DNA of 64,000 nucleotides from Prinsepia uniflora (taxonomy: Eukaryota > Streptophyta > Magnoliopsida > Rosales > Rosaceae). A program made the position numbers and the translations under genes. The stretch is taken from assembly GCA_032719365.1 (NCBI GenBank), contig CM064876.1:56043864-56107863 (forward strand), read 5' to 3'. Under the pieces are notes generated by a model. The model saw only the letters and a list, made by a program, of their open reading frames with translations. It did no database searches and was not told the DNA's origin. Of this stretch, positions 1 to 11,383 are shown piece after piece (positions within the stretch are counted from its first letter, which is position 1; every line of letters starts with the position of its first letter).

Positions 1-2037
1 CCGAAAACATCCAGTTTGTAATCCAAAAATGGTGAATCGTGTTTTGGTGGTTGCTGATGACTTTGATCAATTAGGTAAGCCTCAGGACGTGTCCAGGAGA
101 CGTTTGGGACCAACACCATGGCTTATGGTGGTATGTGACGGTCGAACAGAGAAGAAGAAAGACTAGCTTCAATCCTAAATTTGGAAGGTATCTTACGGAC
201 CTTATATTCATATTTTTCTTAGGCTACTCGATTAGAAATCATAAGACGAACCTAAAGGATTTGGAAGGAGTGAAATTGGATAAAAAAATAAAGGATTTAG
301 GATGTTGGACCGCCTGCGCCGGTTCGGTTGAACCGGGTCGGTTCGAACCGGTTCAGACCGATTGAACTAAGGTTGAAGATGAACAGTGACAGGGGGCGTG
401 GCTCCCACCCGTAGCCACTTTGGTCGGCGCATGAGGGCGCGTGGGGCCCCTTTTAAGGAAGTTTCCAACACGACTTTTAAATTATTCGATGTAACGAACA
501 TTTTGGCGCTGGTTTCAAGTCAATCGGACATCGGCTCGATATGTTTCGGGCTGTCCGAAGGTTTTAGGGATCGGTTAAAAATAGTTAAAAATACAAGAAA
601 ATTACGGGGCTTTAGTATAAGCTTCATGAAGTAGTTAGTAACCTCATTATGGGATTTGGACAGGTTCGGGGAATCTGGCGATAGTGGATTAGTCGGGAAA
701 GTATAAGTGTGCGCGTATCGAGGCGACGGCGCTAATGGTCTATGAGTAGACTTTGCTTTCTAACTTATGATGCATGCATAAATGTTTTTATATGTTTTCT
801 ATACGTGATTCTATGATTTGATTTATGATCTTGATGGTTTACGGAATTACACGTTTTACGAGATTTCGATTGATCTTGTGATTTGATCATGGTTTTAATG
901 ATTTGATTTCGGGATTTGAAATATGATTTAATTTCAAGGATTTGAAATGGATTGTGGAAAAGTGATTTTGGGCTTGGAGCCCTGTTCATGTGATTTCGAT
1001 AAACGAGCTTTCGGTTTTGAAACTGGATTTCGGAAACTTTGTTTCGGACTTGGTTTTGAGACTTGGAAAGGAAATCTGGATTTGGGTTCGGGATGATGGT
1101 TCGGGATGCTAGCTTACGGAATACTTGTTGCGAAATCGGATAAGGATTTTCTATGGTTTTCTCTGTTGATTGAAAAATGGTTTTGGGTTTAAAGACCCGG
1201 AAAAGAAAAAAAAAACCGCTGGATCTGGTTTTGAGTTTAAAGACTCGGTTGATTTATGGGGGGAGGGCCCTGAATTGATATGTTTTGCGTTTAAAGACTC
1301 GGTATATGTTTTTAGTTTAAAGACTCGGTGATTATGATTCCCCCCGAGGCCTGTGATTTTGTTTTGAGTTTAAAGACTCGTTGACATCCCAAGAAGGCCT
1401 GATTATTGCGCATGATTTTGAGTTTAAAGACTCGGGCGCACTTGAGATCCAGCAAACTCGCATGATTGATATTTTCACTGGGTTTTCACTGGTTTTCCGA
1501 TGTTTTAGGAAGTGGCCCGGATGATTTGGAATTGATGAGTTTTGGCGCCGAGTTCCCGTACTTTGAGATTGATTTGTGGTTTTGGGCTAAGGCCCTGGAA
1601 TTGAATAACAAATTTTATTTGGGTTTTTCAATAAAGGTTTTCAATGATGGTTTTTTATTTGAATGGTTTCATAACATGAATTGATATGCATGCATTGGTT
1701 TTTGCGTGGAGGGTAAAAATGTAATTTCTTCTGAACTGTTTTCTAAACTATTATTTATTTTTGTCCACTCGCAGTTTTTTGGGTTTTTGATACCCTCCAG
1801 GTTGTTGCGGTGCGGGCTATTGGTCGAGAGAGACGGAGACATCACACCCGCAATCCACAGTATTTCAGCGCACTCTGGGAAGTCCGAGTACTTTTTGGAC
1901 GGTTGGATCGAGAATCCCTTGTTCGACTTACGTGTCACATGGAGGTTGGACGTCAGTTTAGCCTTCGTGTTATGCGTTAGTTAGACGGGAGCAGGATTTG
2001 GCCCTTAATCCAGGGGGATTGGGGGTAGGTCATGTCA
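1..2037 (+). mobile_element. Long LTR (solo-LTR family), 3' part, cut by window edge
   Basis: This stretch matches, block by block, the complete long LTRs at 4766-7522 and 41249-44262. Shared landmarks are the GC-rich 'GGCGC' patch near 390-450, the 'aacgaacattttggc' patch near 500, the cluster of GTTTAAAGACTC motifs (1185-1436), the 'ccctccagg' patch near 1795 and the final 'gacgggagcagg...ccagggggattgggg' tail. By comparison with the copy at 4766, about 0.9 kb of its 5' end lies left of the window. It ends at about 2037 with ...GTCA where the other copies end ...GACA. The reading frames inside are not conserved between copies, so I see no gene in it. Confidence 0.7.
1185..1436. repeat. Cluster of near-palindromic GGGTTTAAAGACCC-type motifs
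   Basis: Six copies of a 16-base motif (form: GRGTTTAAAGACYCGG) occur at about 1185, 1233, 1278, 1314, 1366 and 1420. The version GGGTTTAAAGACCC is almost its own reverse complement. The same cluster recurs in sister LTR copies near 6926-6992 (three copies) and 43508-43700 (about seven). The function is unknown. Confidence 0.75.
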
Positions 2038-2385
2038 TGTACTTTTCCCTTTGGAGAGGAGCTTCGAGTCCTTCAAATGTGAAGTCTTTGCGTGTTCCGC
2101 CAGTGGACGCCTTTGGTACTTCACAAGGAGCAACTGCTGATAGGTTGCGAGCTTAAGGCATTATGACTTTGACGAACAAGGATGTTGATGATTCACATAG
2201 TGATTGCGTTGACGCGCCGTGGGGCGATTACCCTGATGCGTCATTTTATAAGCAAATGACTTGATTCTTTGAGCGAAGGTGTTGACGCACATTGAATGAA
2301 TGCGTTGATGCTTCACGTAGCGAGTGCATGGATTGCTTTATGGGTGGAGGCATTGACACTTTTGTTCGAAGACTTCGACACTTCA
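2038..2385. other. Spacer between long LTR and satellite
   Basis: No gene is seen. The second half contains increasingly satellite-like pieces (for example 'gatgcttcacgtagcgag' near 2308), so it looks like degenerate array edge. A near copy lies at 3423-3770. Confidence 0.5.
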
Positions 2386-3372
2386 AGAGCAAAGGCTTCG
2401 AGTGCTTCGTGTGGCGAAGGCTTAGAGTGCTTCACGTGGTGAAGGCTTCGAGTGCTTCGCGTGGTGAAGGCTTCGAGTGCTTTGCATGGTAAAAGCTGTG
2501 TGTTCTTTGCAGAGCAAAGGATTGGGTGCTTCGCATGGTGAAGGCTTGGAATACTTCACGTGGCAAAGGCTGAAAGTGCTTCGCGCAGTTAAGACTCCGA
2601 GTGCTTCGCTGGGCGAAGACTTAGAGTGCTTCGCGTGGCAATGGCATGGAGTACTTCTCGGGGAGAAGGCCTAGAGTGCGTCGCGTGGCGAGGACTTCGT
2701 GTGCTTTGCAGGGCAAAGGATTAGAGTGCTTCACACAACGAAAGCTTCGAGTACTTCATGTGGTGAAGGCTTCGAGTGCTTCACACGGCGAAGTCTTTGA
2801 GTGCTTCGAACGACGAAGCCTTGGAGTGATTCTCACGACAAAGGCTTGGAGTGCTTCGCACGACGAGGGCTTCGAGTGCTCCACGTGGCGAAGGCCCGGG
2901 TGCTTTGCGTGACAAAGGCTTGGAGTGCTTCGCATGATGATGGCTTGGAGTGCTTCGCGTGGCGAAGGCTTGGAGTGCTTCGCATGATGATGGCTTGGAG
3001 TGCTTTACGTGGCAAAGGCTTAGAGTGCTTCGTATGGTGAAGGCCTAGAGTGCTTCGTATGGCGAAGGCTTAGAGTGCTTCGCATAGCAAAGGCTTAGAG
3101 TGCTTCGCATGGCGAAGTCTTGGAGTGCTTCACGTGGTGAAGGCTTCGTGCACTTCACGTGGCGAAGGCTTCAAGTGCTTCGGATGGCGAAGGCCTCGAG
3201 TGCTTCCCAAGGCGAAGGCTTCGATATGCTTCACGTGGCGAAGGCATCAAGTGCTTCGCATGGCGAAGGCCTCGAGTGCTTCGCATGGCGAAGGCTTCGA
3301 TATGCTTCGCGTGGTGAAGGCATAAAGTGCTTCGCATGGCGAAGATTCGGGTGTTTTACGTGGCAAAGGCTT
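2386..3372. repeat. 25-bp hairpin satellite array, block 1
   Basis: About 39 units with a 25-bp step: TGCTT starts at 2951, 2976, 3001, 3026, 3051, 3076 and 3101. Each unit carries CTTCGC, a short spacer and GCGAAG, so it can fold on itself; the remainder is 'gcttggagtg'. Units differ mainly by C/T and G/A changes at the CpG sites, as expected after cytosine methylation. No unit frame contains a stop, so long frames run through on both strands. Their 25-residue periodic translations are by-products of the repeat and not proteins. Confidence 0.92.
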
Positions 3373-3769
3373 AGAACAGGATTTGGCCCTTAATCCAGGG
3401 GGATTGGGGGTGGGTCATGTCATGTACTTTCCCTTTGGAGAGGAGCTTCGAGTCCTTCAAAGGTGAAGTCTTTGCGTGTTCCTCCAGTGGACGCCTTTGG
3501 TACTTCACAAGGAGCAACTGCTGATAGGTTGCGAGCTTAACGCATTATGACTTTGACGAACAAGGATGTTGATGATTTACATAGTGATTGCGTTGACGGG
3601 TCGTGGGGCCATTTCCCTGATGCGTCATTTTATAAGCAAATGACTTGATGCTTCGGGCGAAGGTGTTGACGCTCATTGAATGAATGTGTTGATACTTCAC
3701 GGAGCGAGTGCATGGATTACTTCATGGGTGAAGGCATTGACACTTTTGGTCGAAGACTTCGACGCTTCA

Positions 3770-4765
3770 TGAGCGAAGGCTTCGAGTGCTTCGCGTGGCG
3801 AAGACTTAGAGAGTGCTTCACGTGGTGAAGGCTTCGAGTGCTTCGCGTGGTAAAGGCTTCGAGTGCTTCGCGTGGTGTAGGCTTCGAGTGCTTTGCATGG
3901 TAAAAGCTGTGTGTTCTTTGCAGAGCAAAGGATTGGGTGCTTCGCATGGTGAAGGCTTGGAATACTTCATGTGGCAAAGGTTGAAAGTGCTTCGCGTCGT
4001 TAAGACTCGGAGTGCTTCTCGGGGCGAAGACTTAGAGTGCTTCACATGGCAATGGCATGGAGTGCTTCTCGGGGTGAAGGCCTAGAGTGCGTCGCATGGC
4101 GAAGACTTTATGTGCTTTGCAGTGCAAAGGATTAGAGTGCTTCGTACAACGAAAGCATCGAGTGCTTCACGTGGCGAAGGCTTCGAGTGCTTCACACGGC
4201 AAAGTCTTTGAGTCTTCAAACGACGAAGCCTTGGAGTGCTTCTCACGAGGAAGGCTTGGAGTGCTTCGCACGATGAAGGCTTGGAGTCCTTCGCATGTCG
4301 AAGTCTTGGAGTGCTTCACGTGGCGAAGGCTTGGAGTGCTTCGTATTTAGAAGGCTTGGAGTGCTTCGAGTGGCGAAGACTTGGAGCGCTTCGCATGGCG
4401 AAGGCTTGGAGTGCTTCGCGAGGCGAAGACTCGGGTGCTTTACGTGGTAAAGGCTTAGAGTGCTTCGTCTGGCGAAGGCTTAGAGTGCTTCGCATAGCAA
4501 TGGCTTAGAGTGCTTCGCATGGCGAAGGCTTGGAGTGCTTCACGTGGTGAAGGCTTCGAGTGCTTCGCGTGGTGAAGGCTTCGAGTGCTTTGCATGGTAA
4601 AAGCTGTGTGTTCTTTGCAGAGCAAAGGATTGGGTGCTTCGCATGGTGAAGGCTTGGAATACTTCACGTGGTGAAGGCTTCAAGTGCTTCGCATGGCGAA
4701 GGCCTAGAATGCTTCGCATGGCGAAGGGCTCGAGTGCTTCGCATAGCGAAGGCTTCGATTTTCTT
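3770..4765. repeat. 25-bp hairpin satellite array, block 2
   Basis: Continuation of the array after the duplicated LTR tail and spacer, with about 40 units of the same 25-bp motif. It is interrupted at 4766 by a long solo LTR and resumes at 7523. The local 'cttcgatatgctt' variant found in block 1 lets the pre-insertion sequence at the LTR junction be recognised. Confidence 0.9.
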
Positions 4766-7522
4766 TGTAAGGACCCGTCCTGGAAATTCGGATTAAGGAA
4801 GTGATTAGTGACGGATTAGTGAGCTTAATCGATGGTTAGTTGGTTACTTTTGGCCTGTTAGCGTAGAATGATGATTTTGCCCTTAGTTTGGACAAAATGT
4901 TGACTTTTAGTTCGGGGGGTCAATTGGACATTGACCGATGACCGTGACGTAGTTCGGGACGTCACGGGTCGGTAGACAGGTGGCACGCCCGAGTCCGACA
5001 TCCGAGGAGGAAGTTATGATGTTCGGAAAGTTGAGGGCATTACCGTAATTTGGTTAAAATAGTGGAAAAAGTTGACTTTTCGTACGTTCGGGTTTTGACA
5101 CATAGACCGAGGACCGTTAGGTAGATCTCGACGTCCTGAATCCAACGACAGGCGACATGCGTTCATCGGACATTGGACGAGCGAGATACGGGTCTAGAAC
5201 GGTGAAGGGCAAAATGGTAATTTTGATTCGTAGGGGAATTTTGGTCTTTCTGGTGCATTGGGAAATGTGCAAATAAGATGAGGACAAGTGTACTAGTACC
5301 ATTGGATATTTTTGAGAGGGACCATGGTATTGTGACAGGTGGCAATGGACTAGAGGGTTCTACAAGTGTGCACGGTGTGAGTTTAAACAGGTATGTGTGT
5401 GTGTGCATCGTGTTTATTCAAGAGGAAAAACAGAGCATTATTGAGACCGTGAGAACCAACTCAAACAAGCCCCTCAATCCTTCATCTATTTACGGGCACA
5501 ATCACGGGCACCGCCGTGAGTGGTGGTTGTTAACCGTGAAAGGAACAGAGCCCAGGATGATCGTGGACCTCAGCCTTCTCAAACTTGATCAGATAGTGAT
5601 GGTTGGTAAAGGAAAGTTGGAGAAGAAGTTGGGGGGATGCTGTTGGTGGCCACGACCAGTGACGACGATGACGACAGAGTAAGTTCTCTGTGGATTTTTG
5701 TATGAAATCAAAATGGTAGTCTTAGGTTTACAAGGTTTTACTCAAAATGATTGATTGGGTTTGGTTTTGGAGGACTTAATGGACTAAATAAGCATCAAAC
5801 TGAAGGGAGTGGTGGTCGGAATCACAGAAGCCGAACAAACCAGGGAGGTGCGATTTTTCCTTCGATTCAGGAGGTAGAATTCTGGCCTTAATTTCGTTGT
5901 TTGAATAGGTAGTTAGATAGGAAACATTGAGACGAATTTAATGGTATCAATAGATTTAATTTTGGACTGAAATTAGATGGGAACCGTGAACGCCGGTTCA
6001 CTTGAACCGGTTGAGCCGCTGAACCGGTCGGACTGGGTTTTCCCAAGGAAGACGATGACACTGTGTTGGGCGGCGCATGTGGGCGCGTGGCACACAATTC
6101 GAGGAAGGTTCCAACACGACTTTTAAAGTGTTTGATGTAACGAACATTTTGGCACTGATTTTGAGACAATCGGACATCGTCTCGATATGTTTCGGGGTAC
6201 CCGAAGGTTTTAGACCTCTGTTAAAAATAGTTAAAAATACGGGAAAATTATGGGACTTTAGTATGACCTTTTTGAAGTAGTTAGTGACCTCGTTATGGGA
6301 TTTGGACAGGTTCGGGAAAGCCGAGGATAGCGAACTGGCCGGGAATGGCGTAAGTGCGCGCGTAACGAGGCGACGTCGAAATGGTCTGTGAGTGGACTTT
6401 GCTTTCTAACTCTTGATGCGTGCATATATGTTTTTATATGTTTTCTATACTTGATTCTATGATTTGAATTATGATTGTGATGGTTTACGATTTGTGCACG
6501 TTTTTCTAGGAAATGACGGTATTTCACATTTTACGAGATTTGACGGATATTGTAATTTGAACTTGGTTTTCGTGAATTGATTTCGGGAATTGGAATATTC
6601 TTTGATGTCAAAGGAAGTAAAAGGATTTCGGAAAACGTGAGGCCCAGTTCAAAAAGTGGTTTTGAGAAAAAAGTGGTTTTGAGAAACGTGATTTCGGATT
6701 TTGGAATCGGAATTCCGGATGACAATTCGGGATTCGATTCGGGACTTGAAAGTGGATTCCGGGTTTGGGTTCAGAATGGTTATTCTGGATGCCGGCTTAT
6801 GGAATGATGGTTGCGAACTCGGATCTGGAAATGAGGTGGAATGAGTTATGGATTTGGATTCGAAATGACGGTTCTAGATGCCGGAAGGGCTTCGGACCAG
6901 TGGTTTCAGATTTTTTAAAGGCTCGGAGTTTAAAGACTCAGATTATTGAGGCCTGGTTATTGAGTTTAAAGACTCGGGAGTTTAAAGACTCGGATAGATC
7001 CAGCAGGTTCGATGAATGGAAATGTGGCATGGTTTTCATAAAGGTTTTCTAAGGTTTTGGGCAGTGGCCCGGATGAAATGGTTTTCGGTGATTTTGGGCT
7101 GAGGCCCGGGATTTGAGAAAAAGGAAAATGTGTTTGGTTTTCATACGTGTTTTATGACATGAAATGAGGATGCATGCATTGGTTTTGAAACGGAGGGTAT
7201 AATTTCCATTGTTTTATGAAATGTTTTTGAACTTAAACTTTATTTTTGTCCACTCACAGTCTTTTCATGTTTTCGATACCCTCCAGGTTGTTACGGCGCG
7301 AGCTGTTGGTCGAGAGGGGCGGAGACATCACGCGTACGATCCACAGTAGACTCTGCGCATTCTAGGAAATTCGGAAGTTTTGGACGGTCGGATTGAGAAT
7401 CCCTTGTCCGACTTACGTGTCACATGAAGGTTGGACATCTGGTTGGCCTTCGTGTCATGCGTAAGTCAGACGGGAGCAAGGTTTAGTCCCTAATCCTGGG
7501 GGATTAGGGGTGGGCCCTGACA
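4766..7522 (+). mobile_element. Complete long solo LTR (2.76 kb) inserted in the satellite
   Basis: It starts TGTAAGGACCCG and ends CCTGACA, with satellite on both sides. Flanking 5-mers are TTCTT (4761-4765) and TGCTT (7523-7527). The satellite variant 'gatatgctt' suggests an original TGCTT target duplication with one later change. Internal landmarks match the copies at 1-2037, 35289 and 41249, including GTTTAAAGACTC motifs at about 6926-6992 and the 'ccctccagg' patch near 7278. A 134-codon frame at 5278-5682 is not conserved in sister copies and matches nothing I know. There is no internal region or second LTR, so I call it a solo LTR of an unidentified LTR retrotransposon. Confidence 0.8.
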
Positions 7523-7745
7523 TGCTTCGCGTGGCGAAGGCATCGAGTGCATTGCATGGCGACGATTCGGGTGCTTCGCGTGGGAAAGACTTAGAGTGCT
7601 TCGCATGGCGAAGGCTTAGAGTGCTTCGAATGTCGAAGGCTTAGAGTGCTTCGCATAGCGAAGGCTTGGAGTGCTTCACGTGGTGAAGGCTTGGAGTGCT
7701 TCGCGTGGTGAAGTCTTCGAGTGTTTCGCATGGCGAAGGCTTCAT
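7523..7745. repeat. 25-bp hairpin satellite array, block 3
   Basis: About nine units of the same motif, directly continuing the array cut by the solo LTR. Its right edge joins gag-like sequence of a Tat element. The same satellite sits inside the complete Tat element at 14195-14690, which suggests this array was once internal to a Tat copy. Confidence 0.88.
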
Positions 7746-9176
7746 GTCTAAGCTGCACTTGTACGCTAAGTGTACAACTTTATTTTTCGAAGTCGCTTGG
7801 AGGTGTGTCACAGGACATGGTCCAACACTTGAAATTGATGATGTATGGTTGAATATGGTGTCGAAAGTCATCTCCCAGACCATCGTTGTGTTGGATTCCT
7901 TGGAGGCATCGATCCAGCATCCTTTAGACTCATTTTGTATGAAGTATGCCTTGGTGAGGGGGTGAATAGCGTCGAGTCGGGTGCTGTCGACCTCTTAGGG
8001 TCACCATTTTCGAAGTGTGTGAGCATGTTGGTGTGTATGTCCCGTCATCCTCATTGCAGAAGCATGGAAATCTTAAGCCTTCGTCGACTTGTTCACCTGA
8101 TTTGAGCATGCGTATGCAATCTGGGGGGTTACATGATGTCATTGGCTCTTACGTGGTACTCAACGTGTGATAGTGCTCTGAAGTGCCTCTCGAGTCATTC
8201 ATGAGCTGATGTCCTTGGGTGGTGCTAGCTTCTTATTTTGTGAGTACAACGTTTTCTCTAGAATCGATCAGTAACGTGTCTCGAGAAATAGTCTGTTGAT
8301 GGACATTCTCTTCGCTGGTGCATCTTGGGATGTTCCCCTATCCTTCGTGAGGTATGTTGCGTCTCTTAGTTTCACCGGAGGTTCCGAGGTCTCCCAGACA
8401 TCATCATAGGAGCCCCAATTAGCCTCGGTCCTGCTCCTTAGCTGTTCGACTTCCCCTTGCTTCGGTGGCAAGGCATCACATTGAGCTCTTCACAAGCTTG
8501 GGTGTGTCCTCTTGCGTGCCGAGTGGAGCGTTGAGACTTATGCCAGGAGCTCTGGTGGAAAGGTTTCATGTCACGTTATTCATGGGCCTGACCGCATCCT
8601 CGTACAGTGCATGTCATGCGAAGCATTGAGACTTATGTCTCGAGCTTTAATGGAAAAGTGTCGTGCCGTGTCCTTCTTGGGCTTGAGTGTGTCCTCACGC
8701 GTGATGTGGGTTATTCATAAGCCTCCGAAGTTCAGATGTCAGTGTGGAGCCAATTTGATGCTTTTGTGACGCCTTTCTAGCTAGTTATATATCCACATGT
8801 GGGAAGGTTGACATTGCGCCTAATGCGGGAAATGGATTGATGTCGAGAGTACGCCAGTACGGAGTGGCTTTGAGATGGCATGGACATCGCAACAGTGGTT
8901 GGAGCCTTTCTTGCACCATAGAAAATTCTAGTTGCAAAACCGGTGATAGTTCCCATTTAGAGTATTGTAGTTGAACCTCTAGAATCCTATTAAACATGCC
9001 ATTCTCATCGCGAGTCGTCGTGATGAAGAAGTTGAGTCTGTTAGATCATTTTTTCCTTCATGTTCTTGTCATGGATGAAGAACGATGAACGATGATGAGT
9101 GATAAGTTTTTTCTTGAAAAAATCAGAGAGCATGCATTGAGTATTTCTCAATTCGGCTCTCAATGAGAGCACCAGT
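7746..9176 (-). pseudogene. 5' internal region of a second Tat-type gypsy element (gag remnant)
   Basis: Read on the minus strand from the LTR at 9177-9679, the sequence parallels the 5' part of the complete Tat element. It has a primer-binding region (reverse complement of 'ctctcaatgagagcaccag', ending 9175), an untranslated leader, then gag-like text. The segment 8268-8471 (…VEQLRSRTEANWG…) aligns with the coiled gag segment near 20300-20450 of the complete copy, and the 7900-7930 patch aligns with about 19870. Frames are broken throughout. The remnant stops at 7745, where satellite begins, so most of gag and all of pol are deleted. Confidence 0.65.
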
Positions 9177-9679
9177 TGTAGATGCAGAAATCATCCGGAC
9201 TTATAGAATTCCTTCTTGATCCCTACACACAATAACAAGAAATAATCGGGGTTAAGGTTGAAGCCCGAGGGGGTGGTTCAACCATGAACACTCTGATGCC
9301 TAAGCCAATTTAATCGAGAGAAATAAACCGACAGAGTTTCGGTATGAGTTTTGAATTACCTTTAGAGGTGAAAGAGGCCCAGTATTTATAGTGAAGACTT
9401 GAAAGTCATCGGAATGTCTGATTGGTTGAAGGAGAAAATGTTAAATAAGTGATTGTACCAAGTGTAATCACTTATTTGTTAATAAATAAATAATTTGTTG
9501 GGAAGTTATTTATTATCGGCATTGATTTGATTAAATAATATATTCAGCTGGTAAATATGTTGAATTAATGTGCAGATCGTGTGATGCCATCATCGTATTT
9601 ACCATGGGTAATATCGGCATTATGAGCGTCATGAGCCACGTGTCAGCTGCATAATTTTCCGATGATTTATAGTTCCACA
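9177..9679 (-). mobile_element. LTR of the second Tat-type element
   Basis: It is a 503-bp sequence closely related to the LTRs at 10449 and 21018, with plus-strand ends TGTAGATGC...TTCCACA. A primer-binding-like sequence adjoins its inner (left) end, so it is the 5' LTR of a minus-strand element. No matching target duplication was found, because the other end of this element is missing or rearranged. Confidence 0.8.
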
Positions 9680-10443
9680 ATGAATAACCTTTTCCCAAAA
9701 ATACACCATTCTTGGATAGGATAAGCTTATCTGATTCGAACACTAATTAATTGGCTTGTATCGTCAGAGACTAGATTTTTTCCTATTTCGGAAACATGAC
9801 GAACATTTTTCAATGTGATCTTCTTCCTAGAAGTGAAGTTGAGTTCTCCCGTGCCAATTCCCATCACCAATGCTGCTTTGTTGTTACCCATTTTGACACT
9901 TTGTCCTTCGATGACGTTCTCATAAATTTTGAAGGCTTTCGATTGTTTGCAATATGTATTGTAGCACCAGCATCAAGCCACCAACCATTATCGGCATCAT
10001 TGTGAATTACTTCGGTAACCTCTATTGAGAAATCATCCTCATCTGCAATCATATTGGCTTGCGACTTAAGATGTTTCTTACATAGATGATACTTTTTCAT
10101 AATATTGTGACAAAAGAAGCATCCTTTCTTCACTTCATTAGTGTTCTTCCCTTTCTTTTTGTAGCTCTTTCCCTTAGGAGGAATACCATATTTCTTGGGC
10201 TTTTCACTTGACTCCCCTTCCACTAAATTTTCTTTAGAGACATCAATGAAATTCTCATTTAACTCACTATCTCATTTATGAGATTCTTCCTCTTTTATGA
10301 GATTCTTCCTCTATATGAACGTATCGTGTTAATTTCCCTAAAGTAAATATCTTCTCTTGGTGTTTGAGTTTCTTTTTGTAGTCATTCCACTTTGGTGGTA
10401 ATCTTGATATAATTACATCAACTTGGAACTCGTCATCAACTTT
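9680..10443 (-). pseudogene. Copia gag C-terminal part and protease start (split gene, downstream half)
   Basis: Minus-strand frames give a copia Gag C-terminal segment (…VDVIISRLPPKWNDYKKKL…), a basic linker, a zinc-knuckle-like stretch (CFFCHNIMKKYHLCKKH) and a protease start (WWLDAGATIHIA, where D-S/A-G-A-T is the active-site region). The first half of the same gene lies at 21522-22250. The Tat element 10449-21521 was inserted between them, and TACTC is present on both sides. Downstream pol is absent, since the piece stops at the Tat LTR at 9679. It is a remnant and not expected to be functional. Confidence 0.8.
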
Positions 10444-10448
10444 TACTC

Positions 10449-10964
10449 TGTTGATGCAGAAATCGTCTAGTCTCGTAAAATTTCTTCTCGATCGCACACA
10501 CAAGAACGAAAATCAAACGGGGTAAAGGTTGAATCCCACCGGGGGTGGGGGGGGGGGTGGTTCAACCAAAAACGCTCTGATGCTTAAATCAGTTTTCCGA
10601 GAGAGAATAATCTAACAAAGTGTTTGCAGAAGTTTTCGATTGCCTTTGAAAGTGAGATGAGGTCTTCTATTTATAGTGAAGTCTTGAGAGTCAGCGGAAC
10701 GCCTGATTGGTTGAAGGAGAGAGTACTAAATAAGTAATTGTACCGAGTATAATCACTTATTTATTAATGAATAAATAATTTACTGAGAAATTATTTATTA
10801 TCGGCATTGATCTGATTAATTAATATATTTAACTGGTAAATATATTGAATTAATGCTGAGATCGTAACACGTCGATGTCAATTTTACTAAGGGTAATATT
10901 GACATTATGGGAATTGTTAGCCACATGGCAGTTCCAGAATATTCCAGTAATTTATGGTTCCACA
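10449..10964 (-). repeat. Tat element 3' LTR
   Basis: A 516-bp LTR, plus-strand ends TGTTGATGC...GGTTCCACA. It is slightly longer than its partner because of a G-rich run near 10545-10560. Immediately to its right, 10965-10980 read on the minus strand is a purine-rich GTGGGGGCATT, the probable polypurine tract. Confidence 0.9.
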
Positions 10965-10980
10965 AATGCCCCCACATCGC

Positions 10981-11383
10981 TTAGGAATTCGAAGAATCCT
11001 AAGAGATGTAATTTTCTTATGATTCCAGTAAACTACGTCTTAATATTTGATGTGGAAGTATGACTCCTATTTCCTCGATGTAGCTGGAGATTAACCTTGA
11101 CCTTGTCCCAATTGGAATTCTTTGGGCTTATATTCCTACTTTGAGTTGTTCTTCAGAGCCCGATTAATAGCCAGGGTTTACTTATTTTTTCTATTTAAAT
11201 GAGAGCATATAGCCCTTATTTTTATAAAGAAAAATTAAACCCTAGTTAGGTCCGATCACTGAGGAAGGCAATCCATCTTGAGTGAGTTTGGTAGTGAAAG
11301 AAACTCACATCTCTGTTGGGGAGGTAATTAATTTTCTCCCTTCTCTTTCATGTTGTCTTTCTTGATTTTTGAAGTTGTTTTCA
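10981..11383. other. Tat 3' internal sequence, possible leader/promoter of the antisense ORF
   Basis: There is no recognisable coding sequence. A plus-strand AT-rich patch ('ttctatttaaatgagag' near 11187 and 'tttttataaagaaaaatt' near 11219) could serve as a promoter for the plus-strand ORF that follows. This is inference only. Confidence 0.3.

Larger units (their letters stand above)
1989..4765. repeat. Tandem duplication of a 1385-bp block (LTR tail + spacer + satellite)
   Basis: The text beginning 'caggatttggcccttaatcc' at 1992 recurs at 3377, and the following ~390 bp (LTR tail, spacer, degenerate satellite) are nearly the same in both copies. The first unit is about 1989-3373 and the second runs from 3374 to the LTR insertion at 4766. 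Inside the satellite a marker segment ('ctgtgtgttctttgcagagc') occurs three times (about 2496, 3908, 4601), so the array also has higher-order structure. Unequal crossing-over is the likely origin. Confidence 0.8.

Noticed and set aside
2386..3372. CRISPR array
   Set aside because: Units are contiguous without unique spacers and the genome is a plant, so this is an ordinary satellite.
2292..4667. Many overlapping long open frames on both strands with repeated motifs such as SASRGEG and VLRMAK
   Set aside because: They are translations of the 25-bp satellite. The unit has no stop in any frame, and 25 bp times three gives a 25-residue cycle. No start context or codon signal supports a gene.
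5278..5682. 134-codon frame in the solo LTR
   Set aside because: Not present in the sister LTR copies and shows no known motif; treated as chance.
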